Assembly (NCBI GenBank): GCA_958510825.1
Contig: OY294047.1
Span: 50,823,365-50,887,364 of the forward strand
Length of the DNA: 64,000 nt
Source of the DNA: Brachypterus glaber
Taxonomy: Eukaryota; Arthropoda; Insecta; Coleoptera; Kateretidae
Reading direction: 5' to 3'
In this document: positions 43,233 through 52,494 of the stretch, piece after piece
How the letters are laid out: the number at the start of each line of letters is the position of its first letter
How positions within the stretch are numbered: the first letter of the stretch is position 1
Program-made: the position numbers and the translations under genes
The notes under the pieces: model-generated
Databases searched by the model: none
Seen by the model: the letters and a program-made list of their open reading frames with translations, nothing else
Told to the model about the DNA's origin: nothing

Positions 43233-45128
43233 ATGCCCCTCACGGATGGGGGGGGCAAGACCCCCCCCATCTTGGTGCTTAATGCATCAACAAAAGCCAC
43301 AATAGAATATCTTAAAGAACAGAAAACAGTACCACCACAAAATCTGGTAAATTCATATAAGGACATTTGTAGTAGACTTCAAAGTATGAAAAAAAACCCA
43401 GTTAATCAAAAAGCCATACAAGCTCTAGAAATATGGAAAAAAGAAATTGCTGCACTCATGGAAAATGAAAATAAAATCGGCAGCAAAAAAAGTAATAAGA
43501 AAGCAGTCAAGCACGACATATTCCTCAAGTATGATCTTTCACAAATAAGCGATATAATAGGACTTCCACAGACAATTCCTATGGAAGAGGAAATTTCAAC
43601 TGCCATAAGTAATACACCAGAAAATAATACTGTAAACTTACCTGAAAAGTCCCTGCCAATTATCTTAGAACATCAAATTATACAAAAGCCAATAACGAAC
43701 CAACCAGAAAAAGAACCAGAAGAAAATACAAACAATAAAAACAATGTTCATGTTACTAATCAAGCAAAAAATCAAGAAAATATTCAAGAAAATAGTCAAG
43801 AAGACAGCCAAGTTAACCGTCAAATCAGACCAAAGTTACTATACAAGGAAACAGATGAAGCCCCCTACATAGTCATATTAGAAGGAAACTATAAAAACCT
43901 AAATATACATGCAATGCAACTAGCAAAAATCATCAAACAAAATTTGGGAATAGAGGGAACTTATAAAATAGTTCGCAAAGGCCAAAAAAAAATAGGATTA
44001 ACTTTTGAAGATTATAAACATGCTAATACTCTAATAAATAGTCCCAGAGTAGGGGAAATGGGCCTACAAGCATTTATTCCATTTAGCATGCTAACATGCA
44101 AAGGCATTATTAGGGGTTTTCCAAATGCATGTGACCTAAATGACCTAAAAAATAAAAATGAAACCTATTCAAGTAGAACAATAATAGAAGCATCAAGACT
44201 AAAAAGAAGAACTGTGAATAAAGCAGGTGAAGTTATCTATGCTGACTCTCTGACAGTCTTAATAACCTTTGAGGGCAAAAAAAGTCCAAATGAAATTATA
44301 TATAATGACTACCCAGTCAAAGTTGAAAAATACATCCCACCTGTAGTACAGTGCTTTAAGTGCCTACGGTATGGACACACCCAAAAAAATTGCCGATCAG
44401 CAAATAGGTGCAAAAAATGTTCCTCAAATGAACACATCTACAAAGAATGTCCCAAGACTTTAGCATGCTGCATGTTCTGTAAACAAGAACACTTAGCAAC
44501 ATACAAGGGCTGTACAGAATACAACAGACAGAAATTAATTAATGAAGACATGGCAATCAACAGTACATCATTTTTCGAAGCAAATGAAAAGTATCCCAAA
44601 AAAAAAGTCCCTATGGACAGTATAACATCAAGTAAAGCCTACCCATCATTAGTCAGAACTCAGAGAATCCTAACACCAAACTCACAATATTCACAAAATA
44701 TTCAAGTAAGTCAAGGGGCCATATCACGTGACTATCGCCAGGCTGCGATGCAGGAGCCCAAAAAAAGAAGGTTAATTAGTCCTCCAATTGCGGGTTATGA
44801 TAGACAAGCACACCAATCCCAATATGTATCCCTGTCACCACGACTAGGAGGTCGTGACAAAGCTTTTTCACCACTGAAATCCAACTCAAGAAACAACAAT
44901 CAGGAGTCAATAAGAATAACATCAAGAGAAAATGATGGCGCTAAACCATCTACATCCAATAGTCGTAGAATAATATCACATGAAAAAATAAATCTTCTTC
45001 GAGGAATACTAACTGAGGGCCTTGACCTGTCTGAGATATCACAAAAGAAAATGATGGAAGAGGTTGGTGATTTTGTTCGGTCGATTTTCGCATTTTCCCT
45101 GCGATCATCCTCCGACGAAGGTTTCTAA
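43233..45128 (+). CDS. Retrotransposon ORF1, gag-like nucleic-acid-binding protein
   Basis: 631 aa from the ATG at 43233. N-terminal region is polar, with a Lys-rich segment (about residues 75-95) and an Asn/Gln/Glu-rich linker (about 160-205). A globular segment (about 208-330) contains an RNA-binding-like region. Three zinc knuckles follow: C-FK-C-LRYG-H-TQKN-C at about 373, C-KK-C-SSNE-H-IYKE-C, and C-MF-C ... H ... C to about 433. ORF1 proteins of this type coat the element RNA and carry it to the target (family knowledge). The C-terminal third is Ser/Gln/Arg-rich. A G8/C8 hairpin sits five codons after the ATG. Start alternatives: the next in-frame ATG is codon 52. Confidence 0.93.
   Translation: MPLTDGGGKTPPILVLNASTKATIEYLKEQKTVPPQNLVNSYKDICSRLQSMKKNPVNQKAIQALEIWKKEIAALMENENKIGSKKSNKKAVKHDIFLKYDLSQISDIIGLPQTIPMEEEISTAISNTPENNTVNLPEKSLPIILEHQIIQKPITNQPEKEPEENTNNKNNVHVTNQAKNQENIQENSQEDSQVNRQIRPKLLYKETDEAPYIVILEGNYKNLNIHAMQLAKIIKQNLGIEGTYKIVRKGQKKIGLTFEDYKHANTLINSPRVGEMGLQAFIPFSMLTCKGIIRGFPNACDLNDLKNKNETYSSRTIIEASRLKRRTVNKAGEVIYADSLTVLITFEGKKSPNEIIYNDYPVKVEKYIPPVVQCFKCLRYGHTQKNCRSANRCKKCSSNEHIYKECPKTLACCMFCKQEHLATYKGCTEYNRQKLINEDMAINSTSFFEANEKYPKKKVPMDSITSSKAYPSLVRTQRILTPNSQYSQNIQVSQGAISRDYRQAAMQEPKKRRLISPPIAGYDRQAHQSQYVSLSPRLGGRDKAFSPLKSNSRNNNQESIRITSRENDGAKPSTSNSRRIISHEKINLLRGILTEGLDLSEISQKKMMEEVGDFVRSIFAFSLRSSSDEGF
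43245..43270 (+). other. G8/C8 stem-loop just inside ORF1
   Basis: GATGGGGGGGG-CAAGA-CCCCCCCCATC folds into an 11-bp stem starting 12 nt after the ORF1 ATG. It encodes DGGGKTPP and is the most GC-rich spot of the element. Confidence 0.8.
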
Positions 45129-45237
45129 TCTTGTTAAAAATATTAGGGTTATAATTCTTCTTCTTCTTCATGTATATATTTTTATTCATTTTTAATAATT
45201 ATATATTTTATATCTTTTTTAACAATAAATATTAATT

Positions 45238-48200
45238 ATGTATAAGTTAATACATTGGAACATGCGTACTGTCAATACAAATAAGGAAAGTTTAATTTTA
45301 TTAACAAAAGAATATAACCCTGACATAGTTTCTTTAAATGAAACATGGCTAAAATTCGAACATAACTTTAGAATCCCTAAGTATACAATCTATCGCGAGG
45401 ATAGAGCTGACGGCAAAGGAGGGATTGCCTTGCTAGTACGGAAAGGAATAAAATATAATTCCATTGATATAAAAACATATGGAGCACCTGATCGATTCCA
45501 AGTAATAGGTATCCGGCTGAATGACTTAAGCGTATACTGCGTGTACAACCCCCCAGATGTAAGATTACCCTACAACATACTTTCCACGATGATTCACGAG
45601 TCTCATGGTGAGATTATGATATTAGGAGACTTTAATGCGCACAATGGAATATGGGGCTCCAGCTCCAGAAACCCAAATGGAGATTCACTATTGGAAGTCG
45701 TAAATGATTTTAACTTAACAATATTAAATGATGGAAGTGTCACAAGAGTGACACCGCCACCCAACAAAAGTGCTCCTGATATTGTATTTGCCACCAGTTT
45801 TATTGGAGCATTATCTGAATTTAAAGTTATACCCGACCCTGCCCTCAGTGATCATTACCCGATCTTAATAAAAATATCAAACCCTAGACCCTGTACCAAC
45901 AATATTAATATAAAGAACAAGAATTTTCACAATTTAGCCATTAAAAGAACAGACTGGACATTGTATGGTGTGCTATTTGAAAGAAGTTTAACAAGTGATG
46001 ATCCCACATATGTAGATTTCAGCCAAGCCTTGCGATCTGCAGTAGAAGAATCCACCCCCACAAAAAAAGTCTATACCTCTCCGAAACCACCAGTCTGTTG
46101 GTGGACAGAAAAGTGTACAGAAGCAGTTGAGAAAAGGAAAAAAGCTTTTAATAAACTAAAGGAACTATCATCCATGCAAAACTATATTGAAGCCAAAGCA
46201 GCAGCAGCACAGACAAAGCAAATACTAAATCTAGAAAAAAGGAATGGCTTTAGAAACTACTGCGCATCTTTAAATTCATCCAACAATATAAGAGAAGTGT
46301 GGAAAAAAGTTAAGGCCTTTACTGTAAGCAGATCACCTCCGGCACCTGCTATGCCGCTTGAGCCCATTTCTCAGCCTCTGCTGGACCATCTTTGTCCACC
46401 CACATGTGAAATGGACATAAGTGGTATCAGTTTCACACAAGACAAATCCCACCCCTTCACGATGATAGAACTCAGTTATGCACTGAACAATAAAAAAGAC
46501 ACAAGTACAGGCTTAGACGGCATCACTTATTCAATGCTCAAAAATATGCCAATAAAGGGTAAAGAAGTTCTACTAAATATATTCAATAATATTCTAGAAG
46601 ATAAACATCCCATCCCATCAGAATTTTTAGAATACCTTGTAATAGCAATTCAGAAACCTAACAAAGATCCAAGAACTATAAAAGGGTATAGACCTATTTC
46701 ACTGGCATCCTGTGTTCTTAAGGTGCTAGAAACCATGATCAAAAACAGAGTTGAATACCAATTAGAAAACTCTCAAATGATGTACGGATTACAGTTTGGT
46801 GCAAGAAGGGGAAAAGGGGTGCAAGATGCACTTGCTTACCTAACCACAAAAATATACAAGGAACTGTCTGAAGGTAATTTCACCCTACTGGTTACATTAG
46901 ACGTTGAAGCAGCGTACGATAATGTCAATCTGGAAATGCTAGTCCAATATCTGGCAGACTATAATGTGCCCAAAGATCTAGCCACACTTATATACAAATT
47001 AAACGCTGGACGCATTATTTACGTTCAAAACGAAGGTCCAGGAAGTGTGGTGGGACCAAAAATGTGTTGGAAAGGCCTGGCACAGGGGTCGGCTATGAGC
47101 TCATTAATGTTTATTATTTATTCCATGTCTGTTCAGCATACAACTATATTGGGATGCAGAGTAGTAGAATTTATAGATGACCTTGGAATTTTGGTATCAG
47201 GCAAGGATCCGCGGACACTTGTAAATGCAATGAACTCCACCCTTCAAAGAATATATGACTGGCTGGAAACTCATGGTTTGAGTCTTTCTGAAGGAAAATC
47301 CACAGCTGTCCTATTCAGGAAAACTAGAAGATTACCCCTAATCAGTGAGATCAAGATAAATAATAAAGTTATACCCCTTAAACCATCGGTTAGATACCTA
47401 GGAGCAGTACTTGACAGCAAGCTCAACTGGGCACAGCATATCAACGCAAGCTGCAACAAAGCCAAAAAAGCAACAGACTTAATAAAATCTCTATGTAACA
47501 GAAAGTGGGGAGCAGACCCCCAGACGTTATTATTGTTATATAAAGCCTTGGTAAGACCACATTTGGAGTATGGCAGTCTGTTCTTCTTCAGAATTCCTGT
47601 GGAACAAATGAAACAGTTGGAAACAGCGCAAAATGCAGCCCTGAGGGCATGTCTGGGCCTGTTGAATAGTACACCAATCAATGTAATTCTAGCGGAAGCG
47701 GGGGAAATGCCTCTGAGCTACAGAAGAAACATATTAGCGACAAAATTTTTAGGCAAACATTTTTCAATAAACAATAATATCATCATTGTAAACCTTTTAA
47801 GCCTATATGCTGCCTTTAACTCAGGGTGCATTCCCTACTGGCGTGGTAAAACCACCCCTCCCCTACTCTCAGCAATGGACCACTATCTCCAACATCAAGG
47901 TAAATACTACAAAGCCGATATCTTACCCCTCTTTGATTCCTTATTACAAACTATAGCAAGCCCTCGACACTTTCATATAGCCCCTTTGCAAAAAAACAAC
48001 TCAAACAATGTTCTCTTCAAGGAGTATGCTGATAAATCATGGAAAAACTTTAAACATATATATACGGATGCATCAAAGACCACTGAGGGTAGGGTTGGTG
48101 TAGGGATCTACATACCTTATCGAGAAGTTGATATATCGCTTGGGCTCATCCAGCAGGTCACTATTACCACGGCAGAAACGTTCGCTATCCTTCGCGCACT

Positions 48201-48912
48201 TAATGAAATCTCAGACAGTCAGGGCGAAAAGTTTGTGTTCTTTGTTGACTCTAAACCTGCACTATACAGAGTATGTGAACCAGCCAGAACATTTAAAACA
48301 GATAAAATCACAGTTGATATTAAAAACACTTTGGACAAAATGGAAGGCAATGGAAACATTATCAAGTTTTGTTGGGTTCCTAGTCATACTGGCATTCAAG
48401 GCAATGAACATGCGGACAAATTAGCTGCAATGGGTGCAAATAAAGAGGTGGTAGTGAGACCCCCTATATCATGGATGGAAATGGAAGCAGAGGCTAAAAA
48501 GTCGGAGTTGGAAAGATGGAGGGATGAATGGACACACAAAATACAGGCATCAAACACATTTTATAGTACACACACAAGGGTGCTGGAAAGGGACCCATGG
48601 TATAAGCATCAAAACCTATGTCGAAGACATGTAACCACCATATGTCGATTAAGAAGTGGACACTGTTTGACCAAAGCTCATTTGCATCGTATTAATCAAG
48701 TGGAATCACCTTTATGTGCATGTGGTGCACGTGAAGATATTCAACATATACTACTAGAATGCAACAATTATATACTTCAGCGCGGAAAAATGCTTCAAGA
48801 TCTTGCCACCCATATTGAGCAACCACTTCACCTACAGTCCCTTTTAGGCAACCCTAAAGCTTCAGTAGTTCACATAGTAAAATTCCTTATAGAAATAGAC
48901 AGTAATTTATAG
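45238..48912 (+). CDS. Retrotransposon ORF2: endonuclease, reverse transcriptase, RNase H
   Basis: 1224 aa. Residues 1-215 form an APE-type endonuclease: WNMR, NETWL, GDFNAHN (about 131) and SDHYPIL (about 204). The reverse transcriptase (about 420-720) shows YRPISLASCVLKVLE, QFGARRGKGVQDAL, TLDVEAAYDNV, GLAQGSAMSS and the catalytic FIDDLG (about 644), an I/D-D box where FADD is commoner. VRYLGAVLDSKLNW follows. RNase H (about 940-1085) has YTDAS, TTAETFAI, FVDSKPAL, WVPSHTGIQGN and EHADKLAAM, retaining the D-E-D-H-D set. The end carries C-A-C-G-x6-H-x4-C, the zinc-binding tail of such ORF2s. It nicks target DNA and primes reverse transcription there. The RNase H domain favours the I/R1/LOA or RNase H-bearing jockey group; the exact clade needs a tree. 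Confidence 0.95.
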   Translation: MYKLIHWNMRTVNTNKESLILLTKEYNPDIVSLNETWLKFEHNFRIPKYTIYREDRADGKGGIALLVRKGIKYNSIDIKTYGAPDRFQVIGIRLNDLSVYCVYNPPDVRLPYNILSTMIHESHGEIMILGDFNAHNGIWGSSSRNPNGDSLLEVVNDFNLTILNDGSVTRVTPPPNKSAPDIVFATSFIGALSEFKVIPDPALSDHYPILIKISNPRPCTNNINIKNKNFHNLAIKRTDWTLYGVLFERSLTSDDPTYVDFSQALRSAVEESTPTKKVYTSPKPPVCWWTEKCTEAVEKRKKAFNKLKELSSMQNYIEAKAAAAQTKQILNLEKRNGFRNYCASLNSSNNIREVWKKVKAFTVSRSPPAPAMPLEPISQPLLDHLCPPTCEMDISGISFTQDKSHPFTMIELSYALNNKKDTSTGLDGITYSMLKNMPIKGKEVLLNIFNNILEDKHPIPSEFLEYLVIAIQKPNKDPRTIKGYRPISLASCVLKVLETMIKNRVEYQLENSQMMYGLQFGARRGKGVQDALAYLTTKIYKELSEGNFTLLVTLDVEAAYDNVNLEMLVQYLADYNVPKDLATLIYKLNAGRIIYVQNEGPGSVVGPKMCWKGLAQGSAMSSLMFIIYSMSVQHTTILGCRVVEFIDDLGILVSGKDPRTLVNAMNSTLQRIYDWLETHGLSLSEGKSTAVLFRKTRRLPLISEIKINNKVIPLKPSVRYLGAVLDSKLNWAQHINASCNKAKKATDLIKSLCNRKWGADPQTLLLLYKALVRPHLEYGSLFFFRIPVEQMKQLETAQNAALRACLGLLNSTPINVILAEAGEMPLSYRRNILATKFLGKHFSINNNIIIVNLLSLYAAFNSGCIPYWRGKTTPPLLSAMDHYLQHQGKYYKADILPLFDSLLQTIASPRHFHIAPLQKNNSNNVLFKEYADKSWKNFKHIYTDASKTTEGRVGVGIYIPYREVDISLGLIQQVTITTAETFAILRALNEISDSQGEKFVFFVDSKPALYRVCEPARTFKTDKITVDIKNTLDKMEGNGNIIKFCWVPSHTGIQGNEHADKLAAMGANKEVVVRPPISWMEMEAEAKKSELERWRDEWTHKIQASNTFYSTHTRVLERDPWYKHQNLCRRHVTTICRLRSGHCLTKAHLHRINQVESPLCACGAREDIQHILLECNNYILQRGKMLQDLATHIEQPLHLQSLLGNPKASVVHIVKFLIEIDSNL

Positions 48913-49120
48913 CTTCATTAAGTAATTTCCTGTAGATTAGGCTTTTGAAATTATTGTAGACTTACCGCTTTTCTTTCTGTCTAGACCTACTGCTTTCTAT
49001 CCCTTATTTAAATAAATGCTCTCACTACCAAATTTTTAGCCAAAGTTAAAAATCAAATACCGGAAAGTGGCGGAAATGTTGAAAAACAACGCCAAAAAAA
49101 ATAAAAAAGAAGAAGAAGAA

Positions 49121-49133
49121 GCCTTTAAACGTG
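49121..49133. repeat. Target-site duplication, right copy
   Basis: GCCTTTAAACGTG, directly after the GAA-type tail. Confidence 0.95.
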
Positions 49134-49588
49134 TCAAGAAGCATAAAAAATATATAGCTTCTTTATCGCAGTAAATTTATAGTGCATTTATTCAAAAAAT
49201 CTTGTTTTTATATCTCAAAAAGGTAGGAAATTTTTATTCGTATAAAATTCAGTTAGATTTTTTTTTAGGTTAGTTTGGCAAGAATTACAAATTTTGACCT
49301 TAAAACCAAATACTTACGTGTTTGTGTTTATTTTTAAAACATTATTACACATGTAGTACGTACATTCAAAATGAATAATAATAATAATAACAGGTAAATT
49401 TTGCTTATTATAACCAATCACCAACCAAATTTTGACTTTTTTTTTTTGCCTATTTTTACTTTACTAACACGTTAACTGCCATGTGTACGAAAAAGTATAT
49501 ATACTATAGTGTATCTATAGGTACACGCTAGTTGGGTCCAGTAAGCCACGTTTATAATTTAATATAAACACACAAAGCATCGTTACCA
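49134..49588. other. Sequence between retrotransposon and satellite element
   Basis: AT-rich. A donor-like CAAAAAG|GTAGGA near 49221 could end a 5' non-coding exon of the RING gene. ACACGTTAACTGCCATG near 49469 resembles a piggyBac-type terminus. Confidence 0.3.
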
Positions 49589-50606
49589 AGGGGCTGACCA
49601 CGAGGAAATCTTTTGTACAAGCCAAAGGAACTCAGGAGGAACTCTGAAGAACTCTGGAGGAACTTTGAGGAACTCTGGAGGAACTCCAGAGGAACTCTAA
49701 GGAACTCTTTGCAAAAAGGAACTCTTTTGTAAAAATTTCAGACGCGGTTAGAAACAATTATTATTTATTACCCATGCGGATTCAGGTTTTTATTTTCAAA
49801 CTACATGAGCCGTTACAAACACCTTATCAAAACATTGTACCTTTGGGCGCCAATTTTTTTTTTTTTGAAGGGGCGCCAAGTTTGGTAGAAACCGTCAGGG
49901 ACAAAGCTTTTTTGTCTGAAGGTAGCGCCAAGTTTGGTAGAAACCGTCAGGGACAACAAAGCTTTTTTGTCTGAAGGTATTTTGGGGCGCCAATTTTTGT
50001 TTTGAAGGGCGCCAAGTTTGGTAGAAAGGGTGTCAGGGAAAAAGCTTTTTTCGTGAAGGTAATTTTGAGGCACCAATTTTTGTTTTCAAGGGGCGCCAAA
50101 TTTGGTAGAAACCGTCAGGGACAAAGCTGTTTTTTTAAATTTGGGGCGCCATTTTTTATTTGAGGACGCCAAGTTTGGTAGTAACCATCAGGGACAAAGC
50201 TTTTTTTCATGAAGGTATTTTTTGTGCGCCAACTTCTTTTTTTGTAGGGGCGCCCAGTTTTGGTTGAAACTGTCAGGGACAAAGATATTTTTCATGAAGG
50301 TATTTTTTTGGGCGCCAATTTCAATTTTTTTTTTGTAGGGGTGCCAAGTTTGGTTGAAACCGTCAGGGACAAAGCTTTTTTTTTTGAGGGTGCCTTATTG
50401 GCAGTAGTGCTTGCATAGCGGTAATTTTTACGGCTTATTTGCAAAAAATTACCACTTCCAGAGAGGAACTCTTAAGGAACACAGAAGGAACTCCCAAGGA
50501 ACTCTGGAGGAACTCCGGAGGAACTCCGGAGGAACTCCGAAGGAACTCTGAGGAACTCTTTGCAAAAAGGAACTCTTTTTTACAAATTTCAGACGCGGTC
50601 AGCCCC
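49589..50606. mobile_element. Satellite-bearing element upstream of the RING gene
   Basis: AGGGGCTGACC at 49589 and its inverse GGTCAGCCCCT at 50597 bracket the unit. Inside are two direct blocks of GGAACTC repeats (49626-49720, 50463-50575), each ending TTTGCAAAAAGGAACTCTTT and TTTCAGACGCGGT. Between them lies a minisatellite of about seven units. Confidence 0.7.
49849..50400. repeat. Minisatellite, about 80-bp units
   Basis: Seven occurrences of a GTCAGGGACAAAGC-type core (starting near 49889, 49944, 50030, 50112, 50188, 50270, 50359). Each follows GGGGCGCCAAGTTTGGTAGA and precedes a T run. Spacing is about 55-89 bp, so units vary by indels. Confidence 0.85.
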
Positions 50607-50720
50607 TCGAAATTTCCAAGCTGTTCTTTTAGCAGCTTGCTTATTCTTAGAATTCTATAAAAATACCCAAATTAAAATGCTAACAATGCTAACAAAATGC
50701 ATTTGTTTCTTACATTGTGT

Positions 50721-50724
<4 letters not shown>

Positions 50725-50770
<46 letters not shown>
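50725..50770. repeat. (TA)23 microsatellite at a splice acceptor
   Basis: 46 bp of perfect TA followed by 16 T and CAG. It forms the pyrimidine-tract side of the RING-gene acceptor at 50789. Confidence 0.95.
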
Positions 50771-50786
<16 letters not shown>

Positions 50787-50802
50787 CAGGCAACCACAGA
50801 AG

Positions 50803-51011
50803 ATGCCTGTCCAGTTCCAACCATTTGTAATAGGAGCAATGCTCATTGTTGCTGTGGGCACAGCTTTGTACTCACTCTGGTCTAATAATAGAGATAGAGA
50901 AAGGCCATACTCCTATGATGGTTATCGAGATGATAATTATGACTACGATGGGAGCAGTTACTATGACGGAGCAAGTGCCAATTCCCGAGATGATTTTGAT
51001 AATGATTCTGA
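50803..51011 (+). CDS. RING-H2 gene, coding exon 1
   Basis: Acceptor at 50788-50789, ATG at 50803, donor TCTGA|GTAGGT. Without splicing the frame stops at once (TAG at 51013-51015). Confidence 0.88.
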
Positions 51012-52376
51012 GTAGGTGACCCATGCTGTATCTAAATACACACAATGACACATTTGTACTTGAAGCAATTATCCAGTGGCATAACTACAAATTGGCGCAC
51101 TGTATGCAAAAAATGCTTGGCGGCTCCCTCTTTAAATGTTTTTAAGTGGCAGTATTTATTTTTTGAACAGAATTTTAAGAAAAAATTGACCAATTTAAAT
51201 TTTATAAATTCACCCGAGGCGAAATTTTTTAATATTTTCAAGGTATTGTTTGACACACGGTTGAAAAGCTAGGGCAAAAAATGTGCCTCTCACTTGCACA
51301 CATCCTGCCTTATGGCACTTCAATCGTAAAGTTGAAAGCGCGCTAGCCTATCCATGTATACCTCCTCCTTTTTGTTGTAGCTTATTTACCATGTGTTAAA
51401 CTATATGCCTCAGTTTCTTATAAACAAATTAATTTATTAATACATTTTTTGCATGTCATTAAAATGGATCATAGGTTTCTGGTCCAGACTTCTTGGCTGT
51501 GATTGTTTTTGGTAAAAATCAAGGTACAGTTAATTTCAACAAAACTGGAAAAGTGGGGTTATAAAAAAAAATTACATTGTGAACTATCTTTCATTTGACA
51601 AATATTTGTTTACTTGTTAATAAATTTAGTGTCAATATTGTTATTGCCAAAAAAAGTCAAAAAATGTTAGTGTATTTTTTAAAATTGGGAGAGATAAAGC
51701 AGAAAAACAAGAATACTCGAAGAATACTCAAAGAATACTGGTGTAAAACCCATAATTATAATTTTTAAATTAAGGAACTATGAGGAATACCTAGTTGTAG
51801 GAGACCAATATACTAGTAGTGTTTTTTAAAAATAAAGTTATTTAAAACAAGTTTATTAGATACAAAATATATTGATAAGGGGATTTAATAATAGACATTT
51901 TAGAATAGGGATATTTTAGAGCAGAAATACAGTAATTAACAATAGAGATACACTTCAAAATCCAAATAGTATTTACTAAACACAAATGCATAGAATAACA
52001 TATGATTTTTGACATGGTTAAACTAACCTTATTTTTCAAACAGGCATAACCCCATTTAAATAATCCACATTCACACAACTAAATTTTATGGAAAACATGA
52101 AATTTTACTTAACCCCACTTTTCCAGTTTTGTTGAAATCAACTGTACCTTGTACCTTGTACTGTACCTTGATTTTTTTAATTGTTTTTCCTTTTTCAGAA
52201 GCAGAAAACGCAGAAATGCTGGATTAAAGGACCAGTGCACCATTTGCCTGATGGCACTGAAACGCGAACTGAAAAATTTAAGAGACCTGAAATGTGGCCA
52301 CTGTTTCCATTCAAGATGCATATCTACCTGGTTGGTGGATCATGATACCTGCCCAATTTGCAGGTGTAATGTTTAG
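50803..52376 (+). CDS. Membrane-anchored RING-H2 protein (probable E3 ubiquitin ligase)
   Basis: Two coding exons (50803-51011, 52199-52376) give 128 aa. Residues 7-26 (PFVIGAMLIVAVGTALYSLW) are a single hydrophobic segment near the N-terminus. Residues 31-70 are a Tyr/Asp/Ser-rich acidic linker and 72-76 a basic SRKRRN patch. The RING-H2 finger has C83, C86, C102, H104, H107, C110, C121 and C124, the complete C3-H2-C3 set, with the E2-contact Trp114. RING-H2 proteins of this architecture are E3 ligases anchored in internal membranes (family knowledge); the substrate is unknown. The first exon begins at 50790 with 13 nt of 5' UTR, so an upstream non-coding exon is implied. I cannot name the orthologue. 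Confidence 0.9.
51012..52198 (+). other. RING-H2 gene intron
   Basis: GTAGGT to TTTTTCAG. About half of it is the MITE at 51520-52151. Upstream, 51280-51320 (CTCTCACTTGCACACATCC) is an inverse partial match to 23876-23915, next to the piggyBac-like MITE. 51460-51520 matches one arm of the 25.1-kb palindrome family. Confidence 0.7.
51520..52151. mobile_element. MITE with 40-bp terminal repeats in the RING intron
   Basis: CAAGGTACAGTTAATTTCAA, CAAAACTGGAAAAGTGGGGT is answered inverted by ACCCCACTTTTCCAGTTTTG, TTGAAATCAACTGTACCTTG. The interior is unique AT-rich sequence without an ORF. GTACCTTG repeats follow the right end. Confidence 0.82.
52199..52376 (+). CDS. RING-H2 gene, coding exon 2 with stop
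   Basis: Acceptor CTTTTTCAG; encodes the whole RING-H2 finger, ending CPICRCNV and TAG at 52374-52376. Confidence 0.92.
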
Positions 52377-52494
52377 TCGAATACCATTTTTTGAGTGTTT
52401 GATCATTTTTGAAACCTGATTTTTTTATAACAGGAAGCTTATGTCATTTTTGTGGAGCTCATGTTCATAAAATACGTCTTATACTTTACATTTG

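Larger units (their letters stand above)
42961..49120 (+). mobile_element. Full-length jockey/I-group non-LTR retrotransposon, both ORFs intact
   Basis: A perfect 13-bp duplication (GCCTTTAAACGTG) brackets 6160 bp. Order: 272-bp 5' UTR, ORF1 (gag-like, 43233-45128), 109-bp gap, ORF2 (endonuclease-RT-RNase H, 45238-48912), a 208-bp 3' UTR and a short (GAA)n-type tail. No LTRs. Neither ORF is broken, and the duplication is undiverged, unlike every other element in the window, so the insertion looks recent. Base composition is A-rich on the + strand, as usual for LINEs. Confidence 0.95.

Noticed and set aside
47271..47681. 136-aa minus-strand frame
   Set aside because: It is the antisense shadow of the retrotransposon ORF2.
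49626..50400. A CRISPR-like array (regular repeats)
   Set aside because: Units are adjacent and degenerate with no unique spacers of constant length, and the genome is eukaryotic; it is a minisatellite.
50560..51015. Longer RING-protein N-terminus reading through the TA repeat (YIYIYIY)
   Set aside because: The stretch is microsatellite and intron, with a clear splice acceptor at 50789; the start at 50803 precedes the membrane segment directly.
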